Notes: generated from the sequence alone by a model not told the origin. A DNA stretch of 64,000 bases from Flagellimonas sp. 389 (GCF_018449435.1 NZ_JAHCMU010000011.1:1-64000), one strand, 5' to 3'. Shown: positions 9,261 to 18,092, counted from the first letter of the stretch. Made by a program: numbers and translations.

Positions 9261-10370
9261 TTACCGTTTGGACAACAATTCAAAAAGAGGACGATTGATG
9301 TAATAGTTTGCGGTGCCTATCCGTTCCTTTTGGAGCAATCCATCATCTGCCAACTTGTTAAGATAATTTGCGGCGGTCAATCTGGAAACCCCTAGATCAT
9401 TTACTACAAACTCAATTTTTGTATACGGATGTTTGAACAGATTGTTCAATAAATCTTGACTATAGAATTTGTAGTTGGACCTAAGTCTGTTTTTGTACTC
9501 TTGTATCAAAGTCCTTACTTGTAGGATCAGGGCGATCGTGTTTTTTGAAGTCTGTTCCACTCCCTTGATCATGAACAAAAGCCATTCCTCCCAATTGTTT
9601 TCGTCCCTTACTTCTTGTAACAATCTATAGTAATCCGCTTTATGCTCGATTATATAACTGCTCAGATATAGAATGGGAAGCGATTGTAGTTTTTCGAGTA
9701 TTAGGTATAGGATGTTGATAATTCTTCCAGTGCGCCCATTGCCATCATAAAAGGGATGTATGCTCTCAAATTGAAAATGGATAATCGCCATTTTAACTAT
9801 GGGGTCATAATCACTCTTTTCAGAATCATTGATGAATTGCTCAAGATTCTTCATCAATCTTTGGATGTCGGTTATATTTTGGGGTGGGGTATAGACCGTT
9901 TGACCTGTTTTTGCATTTTTCAAGGTTGTTCCAGGTAGCTTTCGGAATCCGGCATTGTTCTTCTCCAATACTTCTTGGATGGCCAGTATGGTGCGATTGG
10001 TCAATACTTTTTCATTCGAAATTAACGAAAAACCCTGTTTCAGGGCGTGTATGTAATTTTGCACCTCCTTGGCATCAATGGGTTTGAATACATTAAGGTT
10101 TAATTCTGACTTATATAGATCATCATGAGTGGTAATTATGTTCTCTATTGCAGAACTGTCCTTTGCTTCCTGAAGTGCGAGGGTATTGATAAGGATGCTC
10201 TGGTTGGGAATGGTGGACGCAATACCTTTTAGCTCGGCCAAAGCTGCGTGTGCGGAAGGAAGGCTTTTGAGCACAGCTTTTGTTTCTATATCAAAGGCCA
10301 CTGGCAGTTCGGGTAATATATAATTAACATTTTGGGACACTATGTATAGATTTTTTATTTTATTATACAA
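9261..10370 (-). CDS. Fic-family AMP-transferase-type protein
   Basis: The 369-residue protein has the Fic core motif HPFYDGNGRTGR (His205 to Arg216), which transfers a nucleotide monophosphate, usually AMP, to a hydroxyl of a target protein. An N-terminal inhibitory motif of the S-x-A-I-E-N kind is present at residues 73-77 (SAIEN), which in class II Fic proteins places a Glu against the ATP phosphate. The last ~90 residues look like a winged helix (LGVSRLTAANYLNKLADDG), as in the common Fic/DUF4172-HTH proteins that are thought to regulate themselves or a target. It stands alone between repeat copies A and B. No antitoxin partner gene is adjacent, which fits an internally inhibited enzyme. 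Confidence 0.9.
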   Translation of the reverse strand: MYNKIKNLYIVSQNVNYILPELPVAFDIETKAVLKSLPSAHAALAELKGIASTIPNQSILINTLALQEAKDSSAIENIITTHDDLYKSELNLNVFKPIDAKEVQNYIHALKQGFSLISNEKVLTNRTILAIQEVLEKNNAGFRKLPGTTLKNAKTGQTVYTPPQNITDIQRLMKNLEQFINDSEKSDYDPIVKMAIIHFQFESIHPFYDGNGRTGRIINILYLILEKLQSLPILYLSSYIIEHKADYYRLLQEVRDENNWEEWLLFMIKGVEQTSKNTIALILQVRTLIQEYKNRLRSNYKFYSQDLLNNLFKHPYTKIEFVVNDLGVSRLTAANYLNKLADDGLLQKERIGTANYYINRPLFELLSKR

Positions 10371-10507
10371 AGATAGAGTCTTTTGTATAGAAAATTAAAT
10401 TTTCTATACATAAAGAAGAAGTAGTGTATAGATTTTAATTGTTCTTATATCAAGTAAAACCTTATTAAATGGGCATAAAATTAATAATTTAAACGACCGA
10501 CCGGAGG

Positions 10508-10587
10508 GACTAGAACCGGCCTTTCAAGACCCCAATAAATATAGGCTTTCGAGCATATTAAAAGTTTATGCTCACCGAATAGGTGAC
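10508..10587 (+). repeat. Interspersed repeat, copy B
   Basis: The left box GACTAGAACC is at 10508-10517 and the right box TGCTCACCGAATAGGTGA starts at 10569, with GAACC and TGCTC 56 bp apart. The right box contains the perfect inverted repeat TCACC-GAATA-GGTGA. It sits in the 384-base spacer between the divergent fic and nuclease genes, just upstream of the 39-bp palindrome. It marks the left edge of the protease island. Confidence 0.6.
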
Positions 10588-10610
10588 TTCTCTGCAAGTT
10601 GCTAGCAAAA

Positions 10611-10658
10611 TTACAGAAAAACCACAGTTTTTTTAAGGTTTTTACGCAATTAATTTTG
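10611..10658 (+). promoter_or_regulatory. 39-bp palindromic element plus -7 box before the nuclease gene
   Basis: The arms TTACAGAAAAACC (10611-10623) and GGTTTTTACGCAA (10637-10649) match as an inverted repeat at 10 of 13 positions around the spacer ACAGTTTTTTTAA. Two bases further on, TAATTTTG (10651-10658) fits the Bacteroidota -7 consensus TAnnTTTG exactly. A copy 34/39 identical lies upstream of the caspase gene at 18045-18083, with the same distance to its -7-like box. I infer a shared operator or promoter-proximal hairpin controlling both operons. Confidence 0.55.
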
Positions 10659-10754
10659 CAATATATTTTTTATATTTCCAATATCCCCCATATAGATTAG
10701 AGCCCTCAGATTTTTGCTTTTTACTACTTGACTAGCTAGTAAAATTATTTAACT

Positions 10755-11699
10755 ATGCCAGATACTAGTTCTTTAGGTTACGATAGTACTTTTTTAGGGA
10801 CCAATTCCAAATTGAAAGTGCCTCTTCCACAGGTGGCCAATATTGGTGTTCATGTATCTATTGATTATCATCATTTTACCACTTGTTTTAATAAACAAAG
10901 AAATTTTGCTCTGTACTGTGCATGCAATATTCCCACAAAAACTGAACGAATTAAAGTCGATAGGCCATCCAACTCAAATTTCAAAGAGGAAATAGAGGAA
11001 TTACAAATTGAAAATCAGATAGGTGAAGACTTTTATAAATGCAACGAAAATGATCACCCAACAATAAGGAATAAAAATCTTTTGGATAGGGGGCATGTAA
11101 TTCGAAGGGAGTATCCCCAATGGGAAACCAAAGAGATTGCCGAAATAGCCGCAAAGGAAACCTTTCTCTTTGCAAATATTGCTCCACAACATCACTTACT
11201 TAATCAAGGCGATTGGAAAGATTTGGAAGATCATGTTATAAAAAAGATGAAGAACAAGGTATCTGTATTCACAGGATGCATTTTTACTGAAGGTGACCCA
11301 GTTGCTGTTTATACTGGGGACGAAACGGACAAAACACAAAGTTTTCGTGTACCTACAAAGTTTTGGAAAGTAGTTTACTATTTAAAAGATGCTAACCTTC
11401 ATCGAATTGCCTTTGTTCTTAGTCAAGAAGTTTCTTTACAGAATTTGGATTTCATTTTTTTTCCAAATAATAGAGTAAGAAGTAAATCATTTGTTAAAGA
11501 CCCTTTTTCAGATTTAGATGAAGACTTAAAACCTTTCATTGTTGAGGTAGATGCAATTGAAGTAGCTACCGGTTTAGTATTTACTTCCGCTATGGAAAGA
11601 ATTGAACAAAAATTCAAAAAAAAAGTATTTTTAATGACAGGTGAGAACCAATCAAACTTTGAGAAATATTCAAAGGAAGAATTAGATAAATTCTTGTAA
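10755..11699 (+). CDS. DNA/RNA non-specific endonuclease (EndoG/NUC1 type)
   Basis: This 314-residue protein belongs to the beta-beta-alpha-metal nucleases (Endonuclease_NS). The catalytic motif is DRGH at residues 111-114, His114 being the general base. The metal-binding Asn lies in NIAPQHHLLNQGDWKDLE (Asn150). The family lead FNKQRNFALYCACNI is present near residue 45. It has no signal peptide, unlike secreted NucA-type nutrient nucleases, so it should act inside the cell, where free activity would be toxic. The next gene, a subtilase, starts 17 bases after its stop, which points to a pair in which the protease activates or restrains the nuclease. The -7 box is at 10651-10658. Defence or suicide function is inferred, not shown. 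Confidence 0.85.
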   Translation: MPDTSSLGYDSTFLGTNSKLKVPLPQVANIGVHVSIDYHHFTTCFNKQRNFALYCACNIPTKTERIKVDRPSNSNFKEEIEELQIENQIGEDFYKCNENDHPTIRNKNLLDRGHVIRREYPQWETKEIAEIAAKETFLFANIAPQHHLLNQGDWKDLEDHVIKKMKNKVSVFTGCIFTEGDPVAVYTGDETDKTQSFRVPTKFWKVVYYLKDANLHRIAFVLSQEVSLQNLDFIFFPNNRVRSKSFVKDPFSDLDEDLKPFIVEVDAIEVATGLVFTSAMERIEQKFKKKVFLMTGENQSNFEKYSKEELDKFL

Positions 11700-11716
11700 T
11701 AATAAATTGTAAAATC

Positions 11717-13351
11717 ATGGTAACATACAGAATTGGGGGTAAAGATGGGAAAAAACAAACACTGAAAGAAACCAACGATTTGGTGATTGTTCGGTTTCAA
11801 GAAAATGAAGATTTCAATAGCTTAAAACTGGATGACGAAAAAAAATCATTAGTTAATCACCTTATGCTTGTTCATTCATTTCCCGAAGCAAACGTTAATA
11901 TTTATAGGTGTAGTCCCATGGGAGACAAATCGGCTAAGCAGATTAGAAATCAAGTGAGAAAAATGTCTTCCACTGAAGATGGAATAAAGTTTTCGGGTAG
12001 AGTTTTAGTAGATGGGCAAGGAGCAATTTCGGTTTATACTGAAAACATTTTTATAAAATTCTTTGATACAGTCAGTAAATCGAAATACAAAACGCTAATG
12101 GAGAAACATGAACTTGAAATAAATAAAGAAGTAGTATATGCAAAGAATGCTTTTTTTGTCAAGTCACGTAAGATTGAAGGGAAAAAGATTTTTGAATTAG
12201 CGGAGTCATTATTGGATTTAAATGAAGTCGAGTTTTGTCATCCCGAACTGATAAGACAAAAGAAATACAAGCAAAATATTCACCCTCAACAATGGCATTT
12301 AGAAACTACGACTTTCATGTCTAATACTATAGATGAAAGTGTGGAAGTAGCCTCTGCTTGGCAACACACCAAAGGCCAAGGTATTATAATAGCAGTAATT
12401 GATGATTCCGTTGATATAAATCATCCAGAGTTTGGAGGAAATGGAAAAATTGTTGGACCAAGAGACATGTGGAATGGATCACCAAATCCTGAACCAACTA
12501 GTCCAAGACATAAACATGGTACATCTTGTGCTGGTGTGGCTTGTGCCTCAGGCACGGATTTGGCTTCTGGTGTAGCACCTGAAGCGTTATTAATGCCTAT
12601 AAAACTTAATGCTAATTTAGGTTCGTCACAGGAAGCAGAAGCCTTTGTTTGGGCTGCCGATAATGGCGCACATGTAATTTCTTGTAGCTGGGGACCACCT
12701 GATGGGGATTGGCGTAATCCTAGTGATTCAAACCATACAAATATGGTGTATTTGCCTGACAGCACTCGTTTAGCTATTGATTATGCGGTTTCAAATGGGC
12801 GTAATGGTAAAGGATGTATAATTACTTGGGCGGCTGGCAATGGGAGGGAAGATACATACTATGACGGTTATGCCAGTTATGAAAAGGTTCTTGCAATAGC
12901 AGCATGCAATGACACTGGTCAACGGTCAGTTTACAGCGATTTTGGTCGTGCTGTATTTTGCGCTTTTCCAAGTGGGGATTTTGCTTATCACTTATTCAAT
13001 CATCCTAAACCAAAAACTCCAGGAATATGGACAACAGATGTTACGGGCCCACGAGGATATAATCCAGGAGATTTTGGTAGTAACCCATTAATAGGTGACG
13101 CTGCCGGTAGCTATACAGCAACATTTACTGGTACTTCTAGTGCTTGCCCAGGTGCAGCTGGTGTTATTGCTTTGATCCTAGCGGTTAATCCTAATTTAGA
13201 TTTAGAAGGTGTTCGTGAAATTATTAAGAAAAGCTGTGACAAAATTGATCAGGATAATGCTAATTATGATTCTGACGGGCATAGTATCTATTATGGTTAT
13301 GGCAGAATCAATGCAAGAAGGGCAGTAGAAAATGCCTTACTATCTCTTTGA
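11717..13351 (+). CDS. Cytoplasmic subtilase (S8 peptidase) with long N-terminal domain
   Basis: The 544-residue protein carries the complete subtilisin triad: Asp229 in IAVIDDSVDINHP, His267 in HKHGTSCAG and Ser474 in FTGTSSACPGAAG. The oxyanion Asn375 is in WAAGNGRED. The peptidase domain covers about 195-544. The first ~195 residues form a separate prodomain-like region with two halves (VIVRFQENEDF and FAKNAFFVKS-like strands), ending in the QQWHLETT entry typical of processed subtilases. There is no signal peptide or membrane segment, which is unusual for S8 enzymes and fits an intracellular zymogen. It is co-transcribed with the nuclease (17-base gap) and ends 116 bases from a convergent gene. 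Its target may be the nuclease; that is inference. Confidence 0.9.
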   Translation: MVTYRIGGKDGKKQTLKETNDLVIVRFQENEDFNSLKLDDEKKSLVNHLMLVHSFPEANVNIYRCSPMGDKSAKQIRNQVRKMSSTEDGIKFSGRVLVDGQGAISVYTENIFIKFFDTVSKSKYKTLMEKHELEINKEVVYAKNAFFVKSRKIEGKKIFELAESLLDLNEVEFCHPELIRQKKYKQNIHPQQWHLETTTFMSNTIDESVEVASAWQHTKGQGIIIAVIDDSVDINHPEFGGNGKIVGPRDMWNGSPNPEPTSPRHKHGTSCAGVACASGTDLASGVAPEALLMPIKLNANLGSSQEAEAFVWAADNGAHVISCSWGPPDGDWRNPSDSNHTNMVYLPDSTRLAIDYAVSNGRNGKGCIITWAAGNGREDTYYDGYASYEKVLAIAACNDTGQRSVYSDFGRAVFCAFPSGDFAYHLFNHPKPKTPGIWTTDVTGPRGYNPGDFGSNPLIGDAAGSYTATFTGTSSACPGAAGVIALILAVNPNLDLEGVREIIKKSCDKIDQDNANYDSDGHSIYYGYGRINARRAVENALLSL

Positions 13352-13467
13352 TAATTCAATTTGTCAACGATTTACATTTGTGTGTATGAATGTATGTATG
13401 CGGAATGCAACCTCTAGAAGGACAGATGGGAGTTTAGTGCGAAAAGTTAGTTTTAGTTTGTAATGAG

Positions 13468-15855
13468 TTAAGATTCTAGCATCATTAATTTATTTCTTAG
13501 GCTTATACATCTTTTTTTGAATCCAATTCTTTTATGGATTTTCGCTATAGCGAAATCGATATTTTGTAAAGCACTTTTTAGTTTTTGCTTATTCTGATTA
13601 GTGTTTTTGTTCAAATATTGATTATTCAAAATTTCAAAGTACTCTAGGAAAACTTCAGTATGTAAATACTCAGGAAATGATGCTTCTTTGTCCTCTTCAT
13701 CGCTGGATAAAGTTATTAGATTTTTTATCTCTTCTACATGGCCTCTGGCTTGCTTTAAAAGATTTTGGGTTTCAACATCAGGAATTAAATAATTTCTGAT
13801 ACTACCATCCATGTTAGGGAGGTTCTCATAAATGCTCTTGTACCGAGCCACATAACAGAATGCAGTTAAATTGAGCAGTGAAATAAAAAAATGGTTAGCA
13901 AAGCTAGTACGTTCGTTTTGCCTTAATTTTTGATATTTGCGTATAGAACTTTCACAAAAAGCTAGTATAGAATTCTCTTTGTCATAATATTCTTCGTAAG
14001 ACCATTCGTATCTTTCCAAAGTTTTAAATTCATATTTCCAGCAATAGCCATTTAGTGCTAGAGAAAAATCAAATCTTGGGTCATCTGGGAAGAAGTCTCT
14101 TGCCCTCATGGAAAGGCTGTAAGCATATTTATATTTTCTAGATCTTCTTGCAGCCCAACAACCGATCGCATAGATATCAGCCAACTTAACGTCTGGAATT
14201 TCTATAATGCTAATACTTTTTTGGGATTTTTTCTCTAGAAGAGAATTAACATATGAATAAACAATAAAATTGCTCGAATATCCCCTCTCATTTTCTTTGT
14301 ACATAATTATTAGCATCAAATAAAGAGAGCATATCAAAACGTCATTAATTGAGTTTTCTTCAACAATGTAATTGGTGAGTTTGTAAAGCTCTGTGCTACT
14401 GGGTATTTTCTCGTGAACCACATTTTGTAAAATAGGTAAAATTCGATTGTCAAAAAATCCATGATGAAACAACTGTGGAAAAGCACTGTATATGCTTTCT
14501 ATAGGATCAGCACCCCGGTCGAAGATTAAATCCTTTTCGTTATCAACTATAAAGTCTATGAACTCTCTAATTAAATTAACATCAATATCCAGAATATTAA
14601 TATAGTCCTTGATTTTCCCCAGGGTCCACTCTAAACTATCCGAACCAAATTCTTGTAGTAAAAGTTTTTCTCCAAGTCCAAGAGTTTGTTTTAAGCTTTT
14701 TTCAATCTCAACAACATCTTTTTTGTCTACCGCACTGTTTAAAAGTTTTTCAAAGTTTTTGATATTGAATATCCCTTTCCTATTTTCTTTTTCTAATTCT
14801 TTTCTTTTTTGATAGTGAATTGTAAGATTCTCTAAGATTTCACGTTTTTCTTTTTTTTCATTTTTAATTAGGGAAAAGAGTAGATAATCTCTTCTGTTTT
14901 CGCCATATATTATTCTTAGACTATCTGATTTTTGGTCGAATTTGGCAAATACCCTACTCAGTGCTTCAGTTTCTTTCCCTACCATTAAGTTGTAAATTAA
15001 AAAACCAAATAACTGGGCTTTTGAACGTATTAATGTCTTAGTCTCATTTAGATTAAAGACGTCTTTCCTATAATCAGAAGTGACTATCTTTTCTTTTATT
15101 TTTTTAATATCCTTTGTCCTGGAAGAAACGAAATAGAAGATTCTTTTTTTATTCTGTTTAATAGAGTCTTTGGTAAGAAAATAGGTTTTTAGAAGTGCCC
15201 TAATGTCTATTTCTCTGGACTCTTTTTTGTCCAAATCATCATCAAGGATATTATTGACCAAATCAGAATCTATCTCATAGTTAGATAAGATTTCGGCAAT
15301 TTCATTGTTTTTAAGTCTTCCTTCAAAAGATACTTGTTTAGACATCAATAATCGAAACTTACGCAAGTTGTTTTCATAGTTCCCATTGGAAATAAACTGT
15401 AAAAAAGAATATGCTTCGATTATTTTTTTTAAAAATTCTTGGCGATTTCCACTTTTTTCAAAGTTGGAGACATCCTTTAAACTCTCCCTAATTTCTTCAA
15501 GATTTTCACGGTATTTTTCAACTTGCTCTTTAACCTTTTTTTTGTTTGAAGTGCTGTTTAAAAGGATACAAGTTTTTGCTAGTTCTTCATGATAGTCATT
15601 TACAAAAATGATTCTTTCCTTATATGCGCTGAAGATATATTCAATTATGAATTGTTCATCAGAGACTCTTCCTAGATTTCTGTTTATGTCAGTATCAAAT
15701 GGCCTACAATAGGTATCAACTTCATCAGCATCTATTACAAAATAAGGCTCATAACCTTGAACTTTTTGAAGGAAATAGTCTTCAGAAATTTCTTCAATTT
15801 CATACTTTGTTAGGCCAGTTAGAATTGAACTATCTGTGTCTCTTTCGCTCAGCAT
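13468..15855 (-). CDS. Large helical protein of the SLATT operon, possible PIN-like N-terminus
   Basis: I do not recognise a family for this 795-residue protein. The N-terminal ~120 residues contain a strand with acidic residues, YFVIDADEVDTYCRPF, that looks like the first strand of a PIN-type nuclease, but I cannot trace the remaining acidic residues. Residues ~120-430 are lysine- and glutamate-rich helices. From ~500 on the pattern is of TPR-like helix pairs (YAYSLSMRARDFFPDDPRFD, FANHFFISLLNLTAFCYVAR). It has no signal peptide and is the last gene of the minus-strand operon, starting two bases after the stop of the preceding gene. In such operons a large TPR-like protein is a plausible sensor of invasion. 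Codon use is AT-rich compared with the polysaccharide locus. Confidence 0.75.
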   Translation of the reverse strand: MLSERDTDSSILTGLTKYEIEEISEDYFLQKVQGYEPYFVIDADEVDTYCRPFDTDINRNLGRVSDEQFIIEYIFSAYKERIIFVNDYHEELAKTCILLNSTSNKKKVKEQVEKYRENLEEIRESLKDVSNFEKSGNRQEFLKKIIEAYSFLQFISNGNYENNLRKFRLLMSKQVSFEGRLKNNEIAEILSNYEIDSDLVNNILDDDLDKKESREIDIRALLKTYFLTKDSIKQNKKRIFYFVSSRTKDIKKIKEKIVTSDYRKDVFNLNETKTLIRSKAQLFGFLIYNLMVGKETEALSRVFAKFDQKSDSLRIIYGENRRDYLLFSLIKNEKKEKREILENLTIHYQKRKELEKENRKGIFNIKNFEKLLNSAVDKKDVVEIEKSLKQTLGLGEKLLLQEFGSDSLEWTLGKIKDYINILDIDVNLIREFIDFIVDNEKDLIFDRGADPIESIYSAFPQLFHHGFFDNRILPILQNVVHEKIPSSTELYKLTNYIVEENSINDVLICSLYLMLIIMYKENERGYSSNFIVYSYVNSLLEKKSQKSISIIEIPDVKLADIYAIGCWAARRSRKYKYAYSLSMRARDFFPDDPRFDFSLALNGYCWKYEFKTLERYEWSYEEYYDKENSILAFCESSIRKYQKLRQNERTSFANHFFISLLNLTAFCYVARYKSIYENLPNMDGSIRNYLIPDVETQNLLKQARGHVEEIKNLITLSSDEEDKEASFPEYLHTEVFLEYFEILNNQYLNKNTNQNKQKLKSALQNIDFAIAKIHKRIGFKKRCISLRNKLMMLES

Positions 15856-15857
15856 AT

Positions 15858-16559
15858 TTAACCAATAAAAGAATTAATATCCACGAATTGCATTATGTTG
15901 GAATTCTCAGATTTTTTCATTGGAATTCCAAGACATTCGTTGATTATATTGATGATTTTTATTTGGAAAGGGTTCCCTTGTAAACTCTGTTCGATTTTAT
16001 TTATATCTACCTCGGAAAAATTATTAAAAAGAATGGTACAAGAAGATTTATTATTTGACAAATATGTTGTAAAAACAAGTTTATGCTCAGGAGTTAACAA
16101 TTCGGTTTCTAGAACATGAATAATTATTTCGATAAACCTTTTCTTTCCGACACTCGGGAGATAATCATCAATAAGAAATAGATTGTCTCTATTGCGTATC
16201 ATGAATCGGACAAGGAGAAAGGAGGTATCACATTTAATTACCTCTTTCGCTGGAAACAATCTGAATAAATCGTCGAGAATATCATAAACATTGCCATAAA
16301 CATACATACCTTTAAGTTTTAGCATATAGAATGGGTCATCATCTTCTGAAACTGTGATTTCAACTTTCTCGACTGGATTTATTTTATCATTGTAAATCGA
16401 ATTTAGTGGCACTTTTTCGGGAATATACTTATGCCTGCTTTTGGAATCTAGCCAGCATTTTATTTTAGAATCAGTAAATATTGGTTTTACAAATACAATT
16501 TCATTATGAGTTTCCTTTCGGAAATTCAAACATCCGATAAGGGAGAGTCTTTCCGTCAT
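15858..16559 (-). CDS. Unknown SLATT-operon protein sharing the IGCLNF motif
   Basis: This 233-residue protein has no family I can name. It opens with RLSLIGCLNF and, about 20 residues later, VKPIF. The upstream neighbour has the same pair of motifs near its C-terminus (EEIGCLNF then VEPIF), so the two proteins share a module of about 35 residues. The middle has strands around KVEITVSEDDDPFYMLKLKG and a helix-rich segment FIEIIIHVLETEL. It is soluble with no signal peptide. Its ATG overlaps the preceding stop by four bases (16556-16559), a coupled arrangement. The role is unknown; the context suggests a signal-sensing or adaptor part of a conflict system. Confidence 0.7.
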   Translation of the reverse strand: MTERLSLIGCLNFRKETHNEIVFVKPIFTDSKIKCWLDSKSRHKYIPEKVPLNSIYNDKINPVEKVEITVSEDDDPFYMLKLKGMYVYGNVYDILDDLFRLFPAKEVIKCDTSFLLVRFMIRNRDNLFLIDDYLPSVGKKRFIEIIIHVLETELLTPEHKLVFTTYLSNNKSSCTILFNNFSEVDINKIEQSLQGNPFQIKIINIINECLGIPMKKSENSNIMQFVDINSFIG

Positions 16560-17407
16560 ATTTTTATTTTCCCTTTTTCTAGTAAATCAATATACTTTGC
16601 AATTCCTTCTGAAATGGTTTTTTTGACTGTAAAATCTATTTCGTCGTCATATACGTGAATAACATCTTTTTCAACTCCGAAATAATCAATTATTTTATCT
16701 CGAAAATCATCAGAATTTGGAATGTAACAAAAAATAGGTTCTACGTTCAAAAATCTAACTGGCATATCTGTATGACCTTCTATCACTTTTATTCTTCTAT
16801 CAAAGTTGAGACAACCAATTTCCTCTAATTCTGCATTTAATTCTTGATATTTATTCGCTGCTTGAAAATAAAGTTTGTGTATTTTCTTTATATATGAAAA
16901 ATTAAGCCCTGTTTTTTCCTTTACTTTTCCATTAAGGTAATTTAGATTGTCTCCGAAAAAACATTTAATATGAGAATCTAGATAGTTAATTGAATTTTGC
17001 CTCTTTGCGTTATCACTTAAAACATATTTCTTTTTAAAGTCATCAGGATTAAAGTTCTCAAAACCAGTTTTAAAGACACTCTTTTTTTTGAAAATGAATT
17101 CTAGCACTCCGGTATCCGTTGGTGACCAATCTAAATCTTTATAAAGATTGAGGTTGTGTTTAGACTTAAAAACCATTATGCATGGATACTCCATAGACTT
17201 TTTAAAAAAAACGGGTAAGCCATAATAGAAGAAAAGCACTGGTTTGTTAAAAATTTTGTCATCATTAACTGGTTTTATTCCTTTTTCTTCCATCATTTGT
17301 TCCAAAAAGGCATAATCCGTATTATGAGTAAGTGGTAGTACTTCGATTTTGTCTAAACTGGTAGGACTGTCTTTGTAACAATCCCAAAGGTTTTCAATTG
17401 CAGACAT
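16556..17407 (-). CDS. Unknown SLATT-operon protein with C-terminal IGCLNF module
   Basis: This 283-residue soluble protein has no recognised family. It starts 16 bases after the stop of the SLATT gene and is coupled to the next gene by ATGA. Features seen are an alpha/beta-looking N-terminal half (VLFFYYGLPVFFKKS, YPCIMVFKSKHNLNLY), a helical middle (FSYIKKIHKLYFQAANKYQ) and a C-terminal segment with EEIGCLNF followed by FLNVEPIF, which repeats the opening of the following protein. The duplication suggests gene splitting or exchange of a binding module. No metal or nucleotide motif is evident. Confidence 0.7.
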   Translation of the reverse strand: MSAIENLWDCYKDSPTSLDKIEVLPLTHNTDYAFLEQMMEEKGIKPVNDDKIFNKPVLFFYYGLPVFFKKSMEYPCIMVFKSKHNLNLYKDLDWSPTDTGVLEFIFKKKSVFKTGFENFNPDDFKKKYVLSDNAKRQNSINYLDSHIKCFFGDNLNYLNGKVKEKTGLNFSYIKKIHKLYFQAANKYQELNAELEEIGCLNFDRRIKVIEGHTDMPVRFLNVEPIFCYIPNSDDFRDKIIDYFGVEKDVIHVYDDEIDFTVKKTISEGIAKYIDLLEKGKIKI

Positions 17408-17423
17408 AAATGTTTTGGTTGTA

Positions 17424-17903
17424 TTAGTGTTGGGTTATTTTGAGTCTTAGAGATTCCCAATCATTGTTGGTTTCATCTAGGATTTTTTGAATTTTGTTTT
17501 TGAATTCGTCCAATCTGGTTATTTCAATCTCTCCATCCTTTTTCCCCTCCAAATAATATTCGAATTCAGATTTAACTTTTTTGAGATTATTGCAAGTCAT
17601 TGTATACTTCAACCAAATCGTATCATTATTGAAAAAGGCTTTATAGGCTCCAATGATTGTTGTAATTGCCCCTAAGAAAAGAGTGATATTTTTGGTAATA
17701 AGATCTAAATCAAAAACAGCATCATCCCCGAGCTCTATTCTAAGACCTGATAAAATTGTAATTATAGCACCTGTTAAGACAATTGCACTATGTTGCCAGA
17801 TAGAGAGTCTTCTGTTATAGCTTCTCTTCTTGGCAAAACTGGATATATGTATATCCAGACTTTCACCTAGATATTTCTTTTTAGCTTTTGCTTCGTCAAC
17901 CAT
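17424..17903 (-). CDS. SLATT-domain (DUF4231-like) two-TM effector
   Basis: The 159-residue protein has a basic amphipathic N-terminus, two membrane helices (about 38-56, HSAIVLTGAIITILSGL, and 69-88, ITKNITLFLGAITTIIGAYK) and a C-terminal soluble helical tail (LDEFKNKIQKILDETNNDW). This is the shape of SLATT proteins, first described as two-TM effectors next to nucleotide-second-messenger and SLOG conflict systems and predicted to form pores in the inner membrane. No cyclase or SLOG gene is adjacent here; the partners are three unknown soluble proteins. It is the first gene of the operon and is divergent from the caspase operon. A TATATTTG -7 box lies at 17987-17980. Membrane-permeabilising suicide is inferred. 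Confidence 0.75.
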   Translation of the reverse strand: MVDEAKAKKKYLGESLDIHISSFAKKRSYNRRLSIWQHSAIVLTGAIITILSGLRIELGDDAVFDLDLITKNITLFLGAITTIIGAYKAFFNNDTIWLKYTMTCNNLKKVKSEFEYYLEGKKDGEIEITRLDEFKNKIQKILDETNNDWESLRLKITQH

Positions 17904-17979
17904 ATTTCAAAAAGGATATCTAATTCCCATTTAGGAACTTATTTTTTATATAGCTAGTAAGGAAGACAGGGGATGATTT

Positions 17980-17987
17980 CAAATATA
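17980..17987 (-). promoter_or_regulatory. -7 element for the SLATT operon
   Basis: Read on the minus strand this is TATATTTG, an exact TAnnTTTG match, 77 bases before the SLATT start. I see no clear TTG -33 box at the usual distance. The 17904-18221 spacer holds this box, the caspase palindrome and nothing else I can name. Confidence 0.4.
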
Positions 17988-18044
17988 GGACATTTTTTGA
18001 ATGTGCATGATTTTAACATAAAAAAGAAGAATATTTCATTTAAA

Positions 18045-18092
18045 TTGCACAAAAACCCCAGTTTTTTTAAGGTTTTTGTGCAATCATATTTG
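18045..18092 (+). promoter_or_regulatory. Perfect 13-bp-arm palindrome plus -7-like box before the caspase gene
   Basis: TTGCACAAAAACC (18045-18057) and GGTTTTTGTGCAA (18071-18083) are perfect reverse complements around a 13-base spacer, CCAGTTTTTTTAA. The box CATATTTG (18085-18092) follows and differs from TAnnTTTG at one base. The element is 34/39 identical to the one at 10611-10649 upstream of the nuclease gene, including the T-rich spacer, which argues for a conserved operator rather than a chance terminator. Its position over the expected -33 region suggests repression. Confidence 0.6.

Noticed and set aside
10496..10530. tRNA T-arm-like sequence on the minus strand near GGTTCTAGTCCCTCC
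   Set aside because: The flanking stem bases do not pair, and no anticodon or D arm follows. It aligns better with the left box of repeat copy B.
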